Assembly: GCF_017254915.1 (NCBI RefSeq)
Contig: NZ_JAFKCT010000001.1
Location: 1,116,001-1,180,000 of the forward strand
Source: Algoriphagus oliviformis
Lineage (GTDB): Bacteria; Bacteroidota; Bacteroidia; Cytophagales; Cyclobacteriaceae
Reading direction: 5' to 3'
DNA: 64,000 bases
Position numbers and translations under genes: made by a program. The notes beneath the pieces were generated by a model. That model searched no databases. It was not told the DNA's origin and saw only the letters and a program-made list of their open reading frames with translations. Every line of letters starts with the position of its first letter. Positions within the stretch are counted from its first letter, which is position 1. Shown piece after piece: positions 19,307-27,660 of this stretch.

Positions 19307-19979
19307 CGACGATGAGGTTATAGTTGGCCACCCAGATTGGATATCCGTCAAAGCCGTGTCCATGGAGCACGTCCCAAAAAAAGCGGTCGCCAGTGTAGAT
19401 CATGGGTTTGACGCCGTAGTGCTCCTCCACGATCCGCAACCAGTTTTTCAGCCCTTCGCGAAGCTTTTCCCGGGACTGGATGGTGCTGTGCTTTTCTATG
19501 TCGAGGACCGGGATCAGGTTGCCAGGTTTCAGTTTTGCTGTTTTGATGAAGTTTTCCGCCTGTTTGGAGCTGTTTTCATTGGGCCGGTAGTAGTGGTAGG
19601 CTCCGAGGAGTACGGGCATGTTGCCAAAGCCTTCCCAGTTTCTGCGGAACTGCTTGTCCACCCCATCGTCGCCCATGGTAGCGCGGACGAAGACAAATTC
19701 GATCGGGTGGTTTTCCAGCTGGAGTTGGAGTTCCGGAAAGTCGATTTTGCCCTGGTATTCGGACACGTCTATGCCGAGGCTTCCTTCGGGATAGTTGCGG
19801 AAGATATGCTCGATCTTGAGTTCCTCGTTACGGGGAGGGGAGTTTTGGGTGAAAAAGCGAAGGCTGTCTTTCAACTCTGCCCGAAAGACAAAGACCAAAA
19901 CCACCGATCCCAGCGTAGCCAAAAAAAGGACGAGAAATACAGGAAGCCAGGTGGAGACGTTTTTTTTCTTGCGGGGCAT
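19173..19979 (-). CDS. Membrane-anchored GH25 lysozyme (muramidase)
   Basis: A 268-aa glycoside hydrolase family 25 protein, the Chalaropsis-type lysozymes that cut the MurNAc-GlcNAc bond of peptidoglycan. The catalytic domain begins at GIDVSEYQG and contains the second acidic block VLDIEKH; AYHYYRP and MIYTG also match the family. A single transmembrane segment at residues 12-33 after a Lys-rich start anchors it, facing the periplasm. The 3' end is duplicated at 18298-18472. The gene appears complete. Confidence 0.9.
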   Translation of the reverse strand: MPRKKKNVSTWLPVFLVLFLATLGSVVLVFVFRAELKDSLRFFTQNSPPRNEELKIEHIFRNYPEGSLGIDVSEYQGKIDFPELQLQLENHPIEFVFVRATMGDDGVDKQFRRNWEGFGNMPVLLGAYHYYRPNENSSKQAENFIKTAKLKPGNLIPVLDIEKHSTIQSREKLREGLKNWLRIVEEHYGVKPMIYTGDRFFWDVLHGHGFDGYPIWVANYNLIVEPETEDWEIWQFSEKGRLPGIRERIDLNVFQDGSEYLQSLVIPG

Positions 19980-20117
19980 AGAAACGGTAAAGTTGGATAA
20001 AATACAAATGCACAGCCAAGCAAAGCGCCGGATTTCAAACTATGTTTTTGTAATCATTTGGTTTTCTATAAATTGGAATAGTTTCGGACGTTTTTTTCTT
20101 TTTCTCCAACTCAGCGA

Positions 20118-21215
20118 ATGACTTTTGGACGCCTATTTTTCTGTTTGCTCTTCGCACTGTTTTCCTGCCAAAATCCCGGTGACCAGACTTTTTCTTACCA
20201 GCCTGTTCGTTCGGACAAGTCGCTGCGTGTGACTGATTTGGGCGAAAGTCTGGAGGTGCTGGAAGTACAGACTCGCTATCCCATCTCTGGGACGCCCACG
20301 ATACTGAGATCCGAGCGGCATCTCTACCTCTTTGAGACCGACATGGTCACGACCTTATACCAGCTGGACCTGCGGGGTAAGGTGCTGCGTAGTCTGGAAT
20401 TTGAAGAGGACGGCAGGCTACCCGCTGGATACATTACCCAAGTGATGCTGAGGGGCGATCAGATCGGGATCATTCTTTCCGGCGACCGGGTGACTTGGCT
20501 CAGCGAGACTCTCGAAGAAGTCGGTGAAGAGTTCTTACCCGTAAAGGCCAAGTTCCATTTTCAGGGAGAAGTTGGCAACATCGCATTCACCAATCGGATT
20601 GCGGACGGTGACTGGGAGATTTTGACCTATGATTCTGTCGTGCGCTCACGCGCTTTGCCTGTGGACCGGGAAGCTTATGGTTTTTACAACCTCACCTATT
20701 CCCAGTTTTCCCAATGGAGAGAAGGGGTGCTGTTTTCCCGAGCCTTCAATGATACCATCTATCTCTGGGAGGGCGGTGAGTTTCGTCCATTGCTTCATAT
20801 TGATCTAGGAGGTCGGGCCTTTCCCCGAGAGAAGCTCTATGGAGTCACCTATCCTCCCGATTTCGCAAAAGTGATCAACTCACCTGAATACAGCTATTTG
20901 TATGGAGAGGTCTTTGGATTGGACAGCCAGAGGATCATGATTCAGCTGCAAGATGAATCTCGGCGAAAGCTGGCAATGATGGATTTTTCCAGCCGAGAGT
21001 TAACCATCTATCCGGGCATTGTAGACAATTCCGTGTCCGGGGTGGATCTTGGTATACCTCAATTCTCCAAAGACGGAATCCTGTATTTTGGGCTTTCCGG
21101 CGAGCAGATCCAAGAAAACATCGATAGACTCCCGGAATCTTTCAAGCATAGGCTGTCGGATACTTACGACGAGTCGTATTTTATCTTTCTCCTTAAGGTC
21201 AAAGAATCGGGCTAA
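20118..21215 (+). CDS. Six-bladed beta-propeller lipoprotein
   Basis: A 365-aa lipoprotein (lipobox-like LFSC, Cys17) resembling the 6-bladed beta-propeller family of Bacteroidota (DUF5128/BF3164-type). The body is a series of beta-rich stretches with the repeated scheme of strand, turn and charged loop, such as LYLFETDMVTTLYQLDLRG. Function in this family is unknown; surface sensing or binding is often suggested. A second member lies at 58988-60109, but here no Cys-rich small gene is found in front. It is followed directly by the repeated inverted repeats upstream of fic. Confidence 0.75.
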   Translation: MTFGRLFFCLLFALFSCQNPGDQTFSYQPVRSDKSLRVTDLGESLEVLEVQTRYPISGTPTILRSERHLYLFETDMVTTLYQLDLRGKVLRSLEFEEDGRLPAGYITQVMLRGDQIGIILSGDRVTWLSETLEEVGEEFLPVKAKFHFQGEVGNIAFTNRIADGDWEILTYDSVVRSRALPVDREAYGFYNLTYSQFSQWREGVLFSRAFNDTIYLWEGGEFRPLLHIDLGGRAFPREKLYGVTYPPDFAKVINSPEYSYLYGEVFGLDSQRIMIQLQDESRRKLAMMDFSSRELTIYPGIVDNSVSGVDLGIPQFSKDGILYFGLSGEQIQENIDRLPESFKHRLSDTYDESYFIFLLKVKESG

Positions 21216-21240
21216 CATCAAAATTGTCAGTATTTGATGT
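21215..21240. promoter_or_regulatory. Inverted repeat 1 upstream of fic
   Basis: ACATCAAA and TTTGATGT form 8-bp arms with a 10-base spacer. The repeat begins at the stop codon of the preceding gene. The same half-site recurs at 21285-21311 and 21359-21382, suggesting operator sites. Confidence 0.5.
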
Positions 21241-21284
21241 CAGTTGCTTGTTCTCCCCTTTCTGTTGAGGTTGGATTTTATCCT

Positions 21285-21311
21285 AACATTAAAAATTAGA
21301 AAAATTGATGT
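21285..21311. promoter_or_regulatory. Imperfect inverted repeat 2 upstream of fic
   Basis: ACATTAAA and an opposing TTGATGT form a degenerate version of the ACATCAAA/TTTGATGT pair. Confidence 0.35.
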
Positions 21312-21358
21312 CAGATGGGGTTGAGTCCATTGCATTTAAGGCCAGCTTTCTTACCTTA

Positions 21359-21382
21359 CATCAAAAAATAGGTATTTTGATG
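21359..21382. promoter_or_regulatory. Inverted repeat 3 overlapping the fic start codon
   Basis: CATCAAAA and TTTTGATG are perfect 8-bp arms with an 8-base spacer. The last three bases of the right arm are the ATG at 21380. A protein bound here would block initiation, which supports the shorter start and suggests autoregulation. Confidence 0.5.
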
Positions 21383-22507
21383 CGAGATCAGCTGTACAGA
21401 ATCAACCCCGACCGAACTGTTCCTTGGAACGGACTGCCCAAGTTGCCTATAGATCCGGCGATCTACCGGGATCTGGATGTATACGAAGGATTGGGCAAGG
21501 CCAAGGCCGCTCTCGGAAAACTCCAAGGCCGCAGTATCGCCATTCCCAACCAGGGCATCTTGGTCAATACGATCAGCTTGCAGGAGGCCAAAGCTTCTAG
21601 CGAAATCGAGCACATCTTCACCACGGACGATGAGCTGTATCGGGCCTTTAGCGATGATGAGCCGCCGGTCAATGGCCCTGCCAAGGAAGTGCTGCGCTAC
21701 CGCGAGTCGATCTGGGCGGGGCATGAATATCTGGAGATAAAAGGAAAGTTTGACCTGGAGTACTTTGAGACGGTATATCGTACCACCACGGAGTATGCCG
21801 ATGGGCTGCGAAAACCTTTCGCACAGACCTACATCCGGCAAGGGGGATCGGGACCGAATGCCGGTAAGCCGATCTACACCCCGCCTCGGGGAGAAGGCCT
21901 GCTGGAGGACTTGATGGACAACCTGATCCAGTTTGTCAATGAGGCGGAAAATCCTCCCCTCGATCCATTGATCAAGATCGCAATCGCCCACCTGCAGTTT
22001 GAGGCGATCCACCCTTTCCGGGACGGCAATGGCCGCACGGGCCGGATCTTCAACATCCACTATCTCGTAAACAGCGGCCTACTGGATCTGCCCATCCTTT
22101 TTCTCAGCAAGTACATCCTACAGCACAAGGAAGACTACTATGCCCACCTGGCCGGAGTCACCCAGCGTGGGGCTTGGAAGGACTGGCTCCTTTTCATTTT
22201 CCGGGGGATCGAACTGACTTCCGAGGATACGTTCCAAAAGATCACCGACATCCTCAGCGCCAAGGATGCCATGCTCAGGCTGTTGGAAAAGGAGACCCGC
22301 ATAGCCCGGCCGGAGTCCCTGTTGGAGGCGATTTTTACCCAGCCCTTTACCAAAGTCAAACACCTGGTGGACAAAAAGCTCTATGCCGAAAACACCGCCC
22401 GCCTCTACCTAAACCAGCTCGTGGAGCTGGGCATCTGCGAAAAGCGCAAAATCAGCGGTAACCACTATTACCTGAACTTGGAGCTGTATAGGATTTTGGG
22501 GAGTTGA
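21380..22507 (+). CDS. Fic family protein (AMPylase-type) with winged-helix C-terminus
   Basis: A 375-aa protein from the ATG at 21380; an alternative ATG at 21308 would add 24 residues but would read through inverted repeat 3. The Fic core motif HPFRDGNGRTGR is complete, so transfer of AMP (or another nucleotide moiety) to a Tyr/Ser/Thr target is expected. The N-terminal Fic_N domain holds the inhibitory helix SSEIEH, a variant of the (S/T)xxxE(G/N) motif, so the enzyme is probably self-inhibited. The last 70 residues look like a winged helix (FTKVKHLVDKKLY, ARLYLNQLVELGI), common in chromosomal Fic proteins and consistent with binding the repeats upstream. The target is unknown. Confidence 0.9.
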   Translation: MRDQLYRINPDRTVPWNGLPKLPIDPAIYRDLDVYEGLGKAKAALGKLQGRSIAIPNQGILVNTISLQEAKASSEIEHIFTTDDELYRAFSDDEPPVNGPAKEVLRYRESIWAGHEYLEIKGKFDLEYFETVYRTTTEYADGLRKPFAQTYIRQGGSGPNAGKPIYTPPRGEGLLEDLMDNLIQFVNEAENPPLDPLIKIAIAHLQFEAIHPFRDGNGRTGRIFNIHYLVNSGLLDLPILFLSKYILQHKEDYYAHLAGVTQRGAWKDWLLFIFRGIELTSEDTFQKITDILSAKDAMLRLLEKETRIARPESLLEAIFTQPFTKVKHLVDKKLYAENTARLYLNQLVELGICEKRKISGNHYYLNLELYRILGS

Positions 22508-22514
22508 GATGTGT

Positions 22515-23093
22515 TTAACTTTGATCTGGCTTCTCTTTGGCAGATACTACCAGCACAAGAACGTCGGGCTTGGGAAAAGACGTAGGGAGAAGATCAACCT
22601 TAAAGGGCAGCTCCATGGAGCTCAGTTCCTCAATTTTCCTGTCAAGGAGATCATGCTTTTTACAGTATTGAAAAGTTAATTTCAGATACCTGCGGATTAT
22701 CATCAATGGTAGGAACGTTCCTCGATAGGCCATCCACTCCATCAAATCCTTTTTTCCTTTCGAGCTATTGCAGCTTTTACAGGCGAAAATGAGATTTTCG
22801 GCATCGTCTAGTCCCCCATACTTTTGGGGGAAAATGTGGTCTAAGGCAAGTCGCTCGTTGGATCCGCAATAGTTGCATACCTGACCAGACTGCAGTTTTA
22901 TTTTTTCATCATCAAAAATCGACCTCATGTTCATGGAGCCAGTCATCAACCCTTTGAATAATTTGGCTCTGATGACGTAGTTGAAAGTCCCATAGTTGGC
23001 ATGTCCCTTTTCTACAGCGGAATGCGCCATTGCCAAGTTGGCGTAGGAATAGAAAATCTTTTCTTGGACGGTTTCTAGAGGCTTTTTGGGCAT
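22515..23093 (-). CDS. HNH endonuclease
   Basis: A 192-aa protein with a central HNH domain: zinc knuckle CNYC, the LALDHIFP catalytic block (Asp-His), an Asn in AENLIFAC and a second knuckle CKSC. Flanking regions are helical without recognisable domains. HNH proteins of this size can be restriction-like, homing-like or repair nucleases; nothing nearby (no methylase or intein) decides which. It converges with fic and sits 35 bp after hicB on the same strand, in a run of mobile or defence-type genes. Confidence 0.88.
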   Translation of the reverse strand: MPKKPLETVQEKIFYSYANLAMAHSAVEKGHANYGTFNYVIRAKLFKGLMTGSMNMRSIFDDEKIKLQSGQVCNYCGSNERLALDHIFPQKYGGLDDAENLIFACKSCNSSKGKKDLMEWMAYRGTFLPLMIIRRYLKLTFQYCKKHDLLDRKIEELSSMELPFKVDLLPTSFPKPDVLVLVVSAKEKPDQS

Positions 23094-23128
23094 AGATGGA
23101 AGTAGCTACAAACTCAAACTGTAATGTC

Positions 23129-23563
23129 TCAGACGACCTTCAGGAGATCCTGCGCGATTTGGTGAAGGCCCTCCACGACTTTTTTGCGGTTGACAGACCT
23201 AGGCGAAACCCTCCCGGTGATGTAGTGCCCGAGTTGACGCTCGTTGATGCCAGAGGCACGGGCAATAGCCGCACGGGAGATTTTCCCGTCTAGGGACTTG
23301 AGAATGGCTTGGGTGCTCAGGCGATATTCCAATTCATACTCCGACCGGAGTGCTGGGGGAATAGGCTCTCCGTCTTCAGCCATTCCTGTGAGGTGCATTT
23401 GCAGGGCAGTGGCATACGCTTCCTTCACCCCGTTGAGCGTTTTGTGTGTAGCTACACATCCTGGGACTATGTCGGCAAGGGCTCCGTAGTTGTCTTCCCA
23501 AGTGATGTCGACGATGATAGTGGGCATGGGCAATTGAATTTTTTCGGGGGCTTTCATTTCCAT
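23129..23563 (-). CDS. hicB: HicB family antitoxin
   Basis: A 144-aa protein. The N-terminal half (WEDNYGALADIVPGCVA to about residue 65) has the partial RNase H-like HicB fold that masks the toxin. The C-terminal half is a helix-turn-helix (SRAAIARASGINERQLGHY), expected to bind the operon promoter. Its start overlaps the end of hicA by 10 bp. The gene order is toxin first, then antitoxin. Confidence 0.88.
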   Translation of the reverse strand: MEMKAPEKIQLPMPTIIVDITWEDNYGALADIVPGCVATHKTLNGVKEAYATALQMHLTGMAEDGEPIPPALRSEYELEYRLSTQAILKSLDGKISRAAIARASGINERQLGHYITGRVSPRSVNRKKVVEGLHQIAQDLLKVV

Positions 23564-23748
23564 CCTGCCTGCTTCCAGATACTGTTGAGAAGTTCTTGGC
23601 TTAGGGTGTCCGAAGGTTTACCGTTTAGGGTGACTCGGCCTTTTTTTACGGGATGCTTAAACTGTCGATGACTTCCTCTTTGCTCCCGCAGATACCAGCC
23701 GTCCTCGGAAAGTAGCCTAAGGACATCCTTTACTTTGAATTTCTCCAC
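23554..23748 (-). CDS. hicA: HicA family toxin (mRNA interferase)
   Basis: A 64-aa protein with the double-stranded-RNA-binding-like HicA fold. The catalytic His27 lies in RGSHRQFKHP, followed by the basic VKKGRVTL segment and the conserved DTLS-helix end. HicA cleaves mRNA until bound by HicB. It is the first gene of the pair; the upstream 115 bp (23749-23863) must contain the HicB-regulated promoter but I see no clear palindrome there. Confidence 0.9.
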   Translation of the reverse strand: MEKFKVKDVLRLLSEDGWYLREQRGSHRQFKHPVKKGRVTLNGKPSDTLSQELLNSIWKQAGWK

Positions 23749-23863
23749 ATAGTTTCAGAATAGATTTTTCAAATATAGTATTAATACTACGTTTCTATCT
23801 GCGGCTAGGGTTCGATTTTGGTAAATTCTGTCCACCATCCCGCCTCCGAACCTCCCGACTTCC

Positions 23864-25645
23864 CTACCTCCCCACTTCAAACACCGCCGATTCCAGTGGG
23901 CCGAAGTCCAGTTCCAAGAATGCCTCCTGCTCGTGGACGCGAAGCAGGGTTTTCTTTTTGCCAAACATCACTTCCGAAACCTCCCTTGTTCCCGGAGCGA
24001 GATGCCATAGCGCAACGAGCTCTTTCGGGATTTTCAGCCGGGCCATGAAGCCATGGTGCTCGTCAAAGTTGCAGACGACGAGCAGTTGTTGGCCGCCGCC
24101 CCAGCGGGCGAAAGCAAATTGCTTTGATCCATAACCCGAGTGGTGGTGCCGATTTAGGGTGTGAAGTTCTCGGTATTCCCCTCTTAGTGCAGGACTCTGA
24201 ACTGAGAAATTCAGTACTTCCGAGTGGTAGTTGCGCAGGGCTTTTTCATTGTCCGTGAGCTGTCCCCCGTCAAACTTGCCCCCGTTCATCCACTTCTGGT
24301 GCTGGGGTACGCCGATGTAGTCAAAGATGGAGGTGCGGTTGGGATGCCCAAAACCGGCCCATTCCCTCGCTGGCTCGCCTACCTCCTGGCCGAAATAGAT
24401 CATCGTTGGTGAAGTGCCGATCAAGGCCGAAACGACCATCGCAGGCATGGCTTTCCATGGGTTTACCGCAAACTCGGGACTGGCAATGCGCACTTCGTCG
24501 TGATTTTCCAGAAAATGGAGCATGTGATGCTCGATGTCTTTCAGCCCTTGCTGGATATGGACGAGTTTGTCCGTGGAGCCATGGCCTTGGACGATTTCCT
24601 TCAGCGCGTCGTAGAGGCCGACTTTGTCGTAGAGGTAGTCCACTTTTCCCTTGAAGATAAAGTCCCGGTACAAGCCGGGATTGTAGACTTCGGCTACGAG
24701 AAAAGCATCCTCTTTACGGGACTTGATGTGCGAATTGAGGTAGGACCAAAACTCCACCGGCACCATCTCGGCCATGTCGTAGCGAAAGCCGTCCACGTTT
24801 TTTTCCAGCCAAAAGAAGGCGATGTCCCGGAATTTCCTCCAAGTATCGGGCACTTCTTTTTCCTTCCAAAAAGCCAAATGCTTTGTCCAATCCCACTTGA
24901 TTGCTTCGATTGGTAGTTCTGGAAAATCTTTGCTTCCATCTGGGCGCAGGCCATAGTTGATCTTGGCTGTCTCGTACCAGTCGTAGAAGTCGGGCTTTGC
25001 GTTCCTCGAGCCGTTGCCTGTCCATTTGGCGGGAAATTCGCGATAAGCTTCCCCCAGCAGGGAATGGGCCTCGCCTCCCAGGGGCTGGTAGCCGTTTTTG
25101 GGATCGGGGATCTCGAAAGCCTTTCCAGGGATGTAGTAGAAGTTGTTGTCCCGGGCGTATGCTACCGAAGTGTCGTCTTCGGCACCGAAGTCACTGGTGC
25201 CAGCGGGATTGTTTCGGCCCTCATAGTGGCGGGAGACGTGGTTGGGCACGAGGTCTATGATGACCTTCATACCATGCCGGTGCGTGCGGGCGATGAGCTC
25301 CTCAAACTCCTCCAGGCGACGGCTTGGATTCGTCACCAAGTCGGGATTGACCTGATAATAGTCCCGGATGGCGTAGGGCGAGCCTGCCCGGCCCTTCACG
25401 ACCGCAGGATGGTCAGACTGGAGCCCTATCTCCGGGAAGTCGCCGACCATGGCATGGTGCAGCACCCCCGTGTACCAGATGTGGGTCACCCCCAGCTTTC
25501 TGATCTCCTCCAGAGCCAGGTCCGTGAAGTCGGCAAACTTTCCCACCCCATTTTCCTCCCGGGTTCCCCAGGGCTTGTTGCGGGTGTTTTTGTTGCCAAA
25601 AAGACGGGTGAAAACGTGATAGAGGACAATCTTCGGGGGCTTCAT
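23864..25645 (-). CDS. Alpha-amylase family glycosyl hydrolase (GH13)
   Basis: A 593-aa GH13 enzyme acting on alpha-glucosidic bonds. The four conserved regions are visible: DLVPNH (I), GFRYDMAE (II, nucleophile Asp), FLVAEVYN (III, acid/base Glu) and FLENHDEVR (IV, transition-state Asp). A C-terminal beta domain follows. There is no signal peptide, so it is probably cytoplasmic, working on imported or stored oligosaccharides. The neighbours (M20 peptidase, HicBA) give no operon context. Specificity among amylase, glucosidase or maltosyl enzymes is not resolved. Confidence 0.93.
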   Translation of the reverse strand: MKPPKIVLYHVFTRLFGNKNTRNKPWGTREENGVGKFADFTDLALEEIRKLGVTHIWYTGVLHHAMVGDFPEIGLQSDHPAVVKGRAGSPYAIRDYYQVNPDLVTNPSRRLEEFEELIARTHRHGMKVIIDLVPNHVSRHYEGRNNPAGTSDFGAEDDTSVAYARDNNFYYIPGKAFEIPDPKNGYQPLGGEAHSLLGEAYREFPAKWTGNGSRNAKPDFYDWYETAKINYGLRPDGSKDFPELPIEAIKWDWTKHLAFWKEKEVPDTWRKFRDIAFFWLEKNVDGFRYDMAEMVPVEFWSYLNSHIKSRKEDAFLVAEVYNPGLYRDFIFKGKVDYLYDKVGLYDALKEIVQGHGSTDKLVHIQQGLKDIEHHMLHFLENHDEVRIASPEFAVNPWKAMPAMVVSALIGTSPTMIYFGQEVGEPAREWAGFGHPNRTSIFDYIGVPQHQKWMNGGKFDGGQLTDNEKALRNYHSEVLNFSVQSPALRGEYRELHTLNRHHHSGYGSKQFAFARWGGGQQLLVVCNFDEHHGFMARLKIPKELVALWHLAPGTREVSEVMFGKKKTLLRVHEQEAFLELDFGPLESAVFEVGR

Positions 25646-25710
25646 TGCTGATGGTTTTGGAAAAAGCTGCCGCGGCGGAAGGCTCGGCGGCCAAACACGA
25701 GTTCATCAGG

Positions 25711-27000
25711 TTATCGGGTCAATCGGTACAGTAAGATCGTATTTCTTTTGATCAAATCGGGATATTGCTTCATGTTTATCGTCTCGCCCGGAGCGTGGGC
25801 TCCGCTTCCTGAGGCGCCCAATCCATCCAGACAGTCCATGAATTCCGCCACGAAGGAGATGTCCCCAGCGCCTCGGCTGCCGGGATCGCCGGGTTTCACC
25901 TCTCCAAAACCCATATCGAGGCTCACTTGGTTGAGGATTTTTGCCAAAGCATAGTTGCCCTCGCTTGGCTCCATGGAGGGCAGCCCGTCTTTGAACGCAA
26001 TCTCCGCATCGGTCAGATGGAGGTGTTGGGCCACGATTTCGGTCATCTTGGCTCTGGCGGATTCCTTTTGGGCTTCGCCCAAAAACCTCAAATCTCCCGT
26101 GACTAGGGCCTCTCGGGCTACGATGTTGGTCTTGCCCAACGCTTCGCCCTTTCCCGTCACCGGATCGAGACTGACATCCGAACCGCCGACAAATTGGCCT
26201 GGATTAAAAGTCAGATATTGCTCTCCGGCCAATGTCTCCTGAAACTCGGTGAGAATCCTTGCGGCTTCATAGATGGCCCCGTAGCCCACAGACTCCCGGA
26301 ATACACCGCTGGAGTGGCTTTGCTTCCCGCCGGTCTTCAGCGTCCAGGTGCTCGCGCCCCTTCTAGCGACGGTCACGCTGCCAAAGCCCTGCGCCGTCTC
26401 ATAAGCCAGTGCGATCTCATGCTGCCGGGCCCGCTCGATGAAGTCCCTCCGGGAGACAGTCACATTACCAGAACTCTCCTCGTCTCCGGTAAAATAGACG
26501 GTAATCGTCCTGTCCACCAGCATGCCCAGCTCATCGAGGGCTTTGAGGCTGGCCAAAATCAGGACATCGCCGCCTTTCATGTCATTGGCACCCTGGCCGG
26601 TGGCGGTGCTGTCGTTGAGCCAGGTGAAGGGTGTGAAGGGCATGTCCTTTTCGAAGACGGTGTCGAGATGTCCGATCAGAAAGAGCTTTTTGCCCTTGCT
26701 GCCCTTGCGGGTGGCGATGAAGTGGCCCGAGCGCTTGACTTCGGCAGGGAGCTCCAGCCATTCGGTCTCGAAGCCGATTTTTTGAAACTCCCGCTCAAAG
26801 ACCCTGCTGACCTGCCGCACCCCCTCTGAATTGAGCGAACCGGAATTGATGTTGATGACCTCCTCGAGTAGGGCGAGGGTTTCCTGGTAGTTTTGGTCGA
26901 TCAGTCTGGTGAGTTTTTGCTCATCCTCGGTAAGGTTTTGCTGCGCAAAAAGCAAGGAAGGCATCAGGCACAAGGCCAAGAGCTGCAAGGTCTTTTTCAT
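25711..27000 (-). CDS. Secreted M20 family metallopeptidase
   Basis: A 429-aa protein with a Sec signal ending at LLFAQ. It carries the M20 zinc-site blocks IGHLDTVFE (His, Asp), GANDMKGG (bridging Asp) and TGDEESSG (catalytic Glu pair), and the dimerisation domain begins near residue 205. A late HAPGE supplies the last His. The family includes carboxypeptidase G2-like and aminoacylase-type enzymes. Signal peptide plus full active site points to a periplasmic exopeptidase or acylase. Confidence 0.9.
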   Translation of the reverse strand: MKKTLQLLALCLMPSLLFAQQNLTEDEQKLTRLIDQNYQETLALLEEVININSGSLNSEGVRQVSRVFEREFQKIGFETEWLELPAEVKRSGHFIATRKGSKGKKLFLIGHLDTVFEKDMPFTPFTWLNDSTATGQGANDMKGGDVLILASLKALDELGMLVDRTITVYFTGDEESSGNVTVSRRDFIERARQHEIALAYETAQGFGSVTVARRGASTWTLKTGGKQSHSSGVFRESVGYGAIYEAARILTEFQETLAGEQYLTFNPGQFVGGSDVSLDPVTGKGEALGKTNIVAREALVTGDLRFLGEAQKESARAKMTEIVAQHLHLTDAEIAFKDGLPSMEPSEGNYALAKILNQVSLDMGFGEVKPGDPGSRGAGDISFVAEFMDCLDGLGASGSGAHAPGETINMKQYPDLIKRNTILLYRLTR

Positions 27001-27136
27001 AGGAGGAAGCTAACCGAAAAATGCTAGGCTGGCAAGAGGATCTTCCCACGGCGGTATCTTGGCCTGTGGGATGGCGCTCGATCGAGCCCAGGCAAATAAG
27101 GGTGTTCTCCACGGTCTTTTTTAAGACTAGGAGCTA

Positions 27137-27171
27137 TAAAAAAGAGCCGACCCGAGCGATTTCGGGTCGGC
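27137..27171 (-). terminator. Rho-independent terminator for the DUF805 gene
   Basis: Arms GCCGACCCGA and TCGGGTCGGC (27146-27171) with a 6-base loop. On the minus strand the stem is followed by a T-rich run. It lies just after the stop codon at 27179. Confidence 0.8.
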
Positions 27172-27178
27172 GCTTGGC

Positions 27179-27544
27179 TTAAGCTTCCTTGGGATCCCTG
27201 CCGTATCGGTTTCTCCCTTGGTCTCCTTTGGTACATTGGAGAACAAGCAGCCAGATCGGTCCAACTATCGGAATCATGGAAATAAAGATCATTCCGCCGC
27301 TTTTGTCCACATCATGAAGCCTACGCACCGTGACCGCCAAACTGGGGATCACCGATGCAAGAACATAAACCAGGTAGATGGGGCCAAAAAAGCCATCGAA
27401 GAAGGCCATGTCGAGTAAATTGTCCAAGAGGACGGCCGCAATGAGGGCCAAAACGTGAAACAGGTGAAACATCCAGTATTCTTTGCGTCTCGCTCTGCCG
27501 TCGAAATCCGCATACTGCTGCCATACTTTGAGATACCAATCCAT
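27179..27544 (-). CDS. DUF805 membrane protein
   Basis: A 121-aa protein. The start ATG at 27544 is chosen because MDWYLKVWQQYADFDGR is the conserved beginning of the family; a longer reading frame to 27628 has no family support. It contains FxGRxRRKEYW near residue 18, three to four transmembrane helices, and the conserved RRLHDxxxSG motif between them. The function of DUF805 proteins is unknown. It is monocistronic with its own terminator. Confidence 0.88.
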   Translation of the reverse strand: MDWYLKVWQQYADFDGRARRKEYWMFHLFHVLALIAAVLLDNLLDMAFFDGFFGPIYLVYVLASVIPSLAVTVRRLHDVDKSGGMIFISMIPIVGPIWLLVLQCTKGDQGRNRYGRDPKEA

Positions 27545-27630
27545 AAGGGTAATTGGGGTTAGGGTGATGGAATTTGTTTTGCGAAGAGACCTGTGGTCAT
27601 CGCGGAGCAATATGTTGGATTTCATCATAC

Positions 27631-27660
27631 CTAAAAATACCCTGTACAGGGTATTTTTAG
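27631..27660. terminator. Perfect 30-bp palindrome at the end of the GH43-like gene
   Basis: CTAAAAATACCCTG and its exact complement meet at a central TA. The stop codon of the minus-strand gene (27657-27659) lies inside the right arm. A and T runs on both sides make it a terminator candidate in both directions. Confidence 0.7.
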
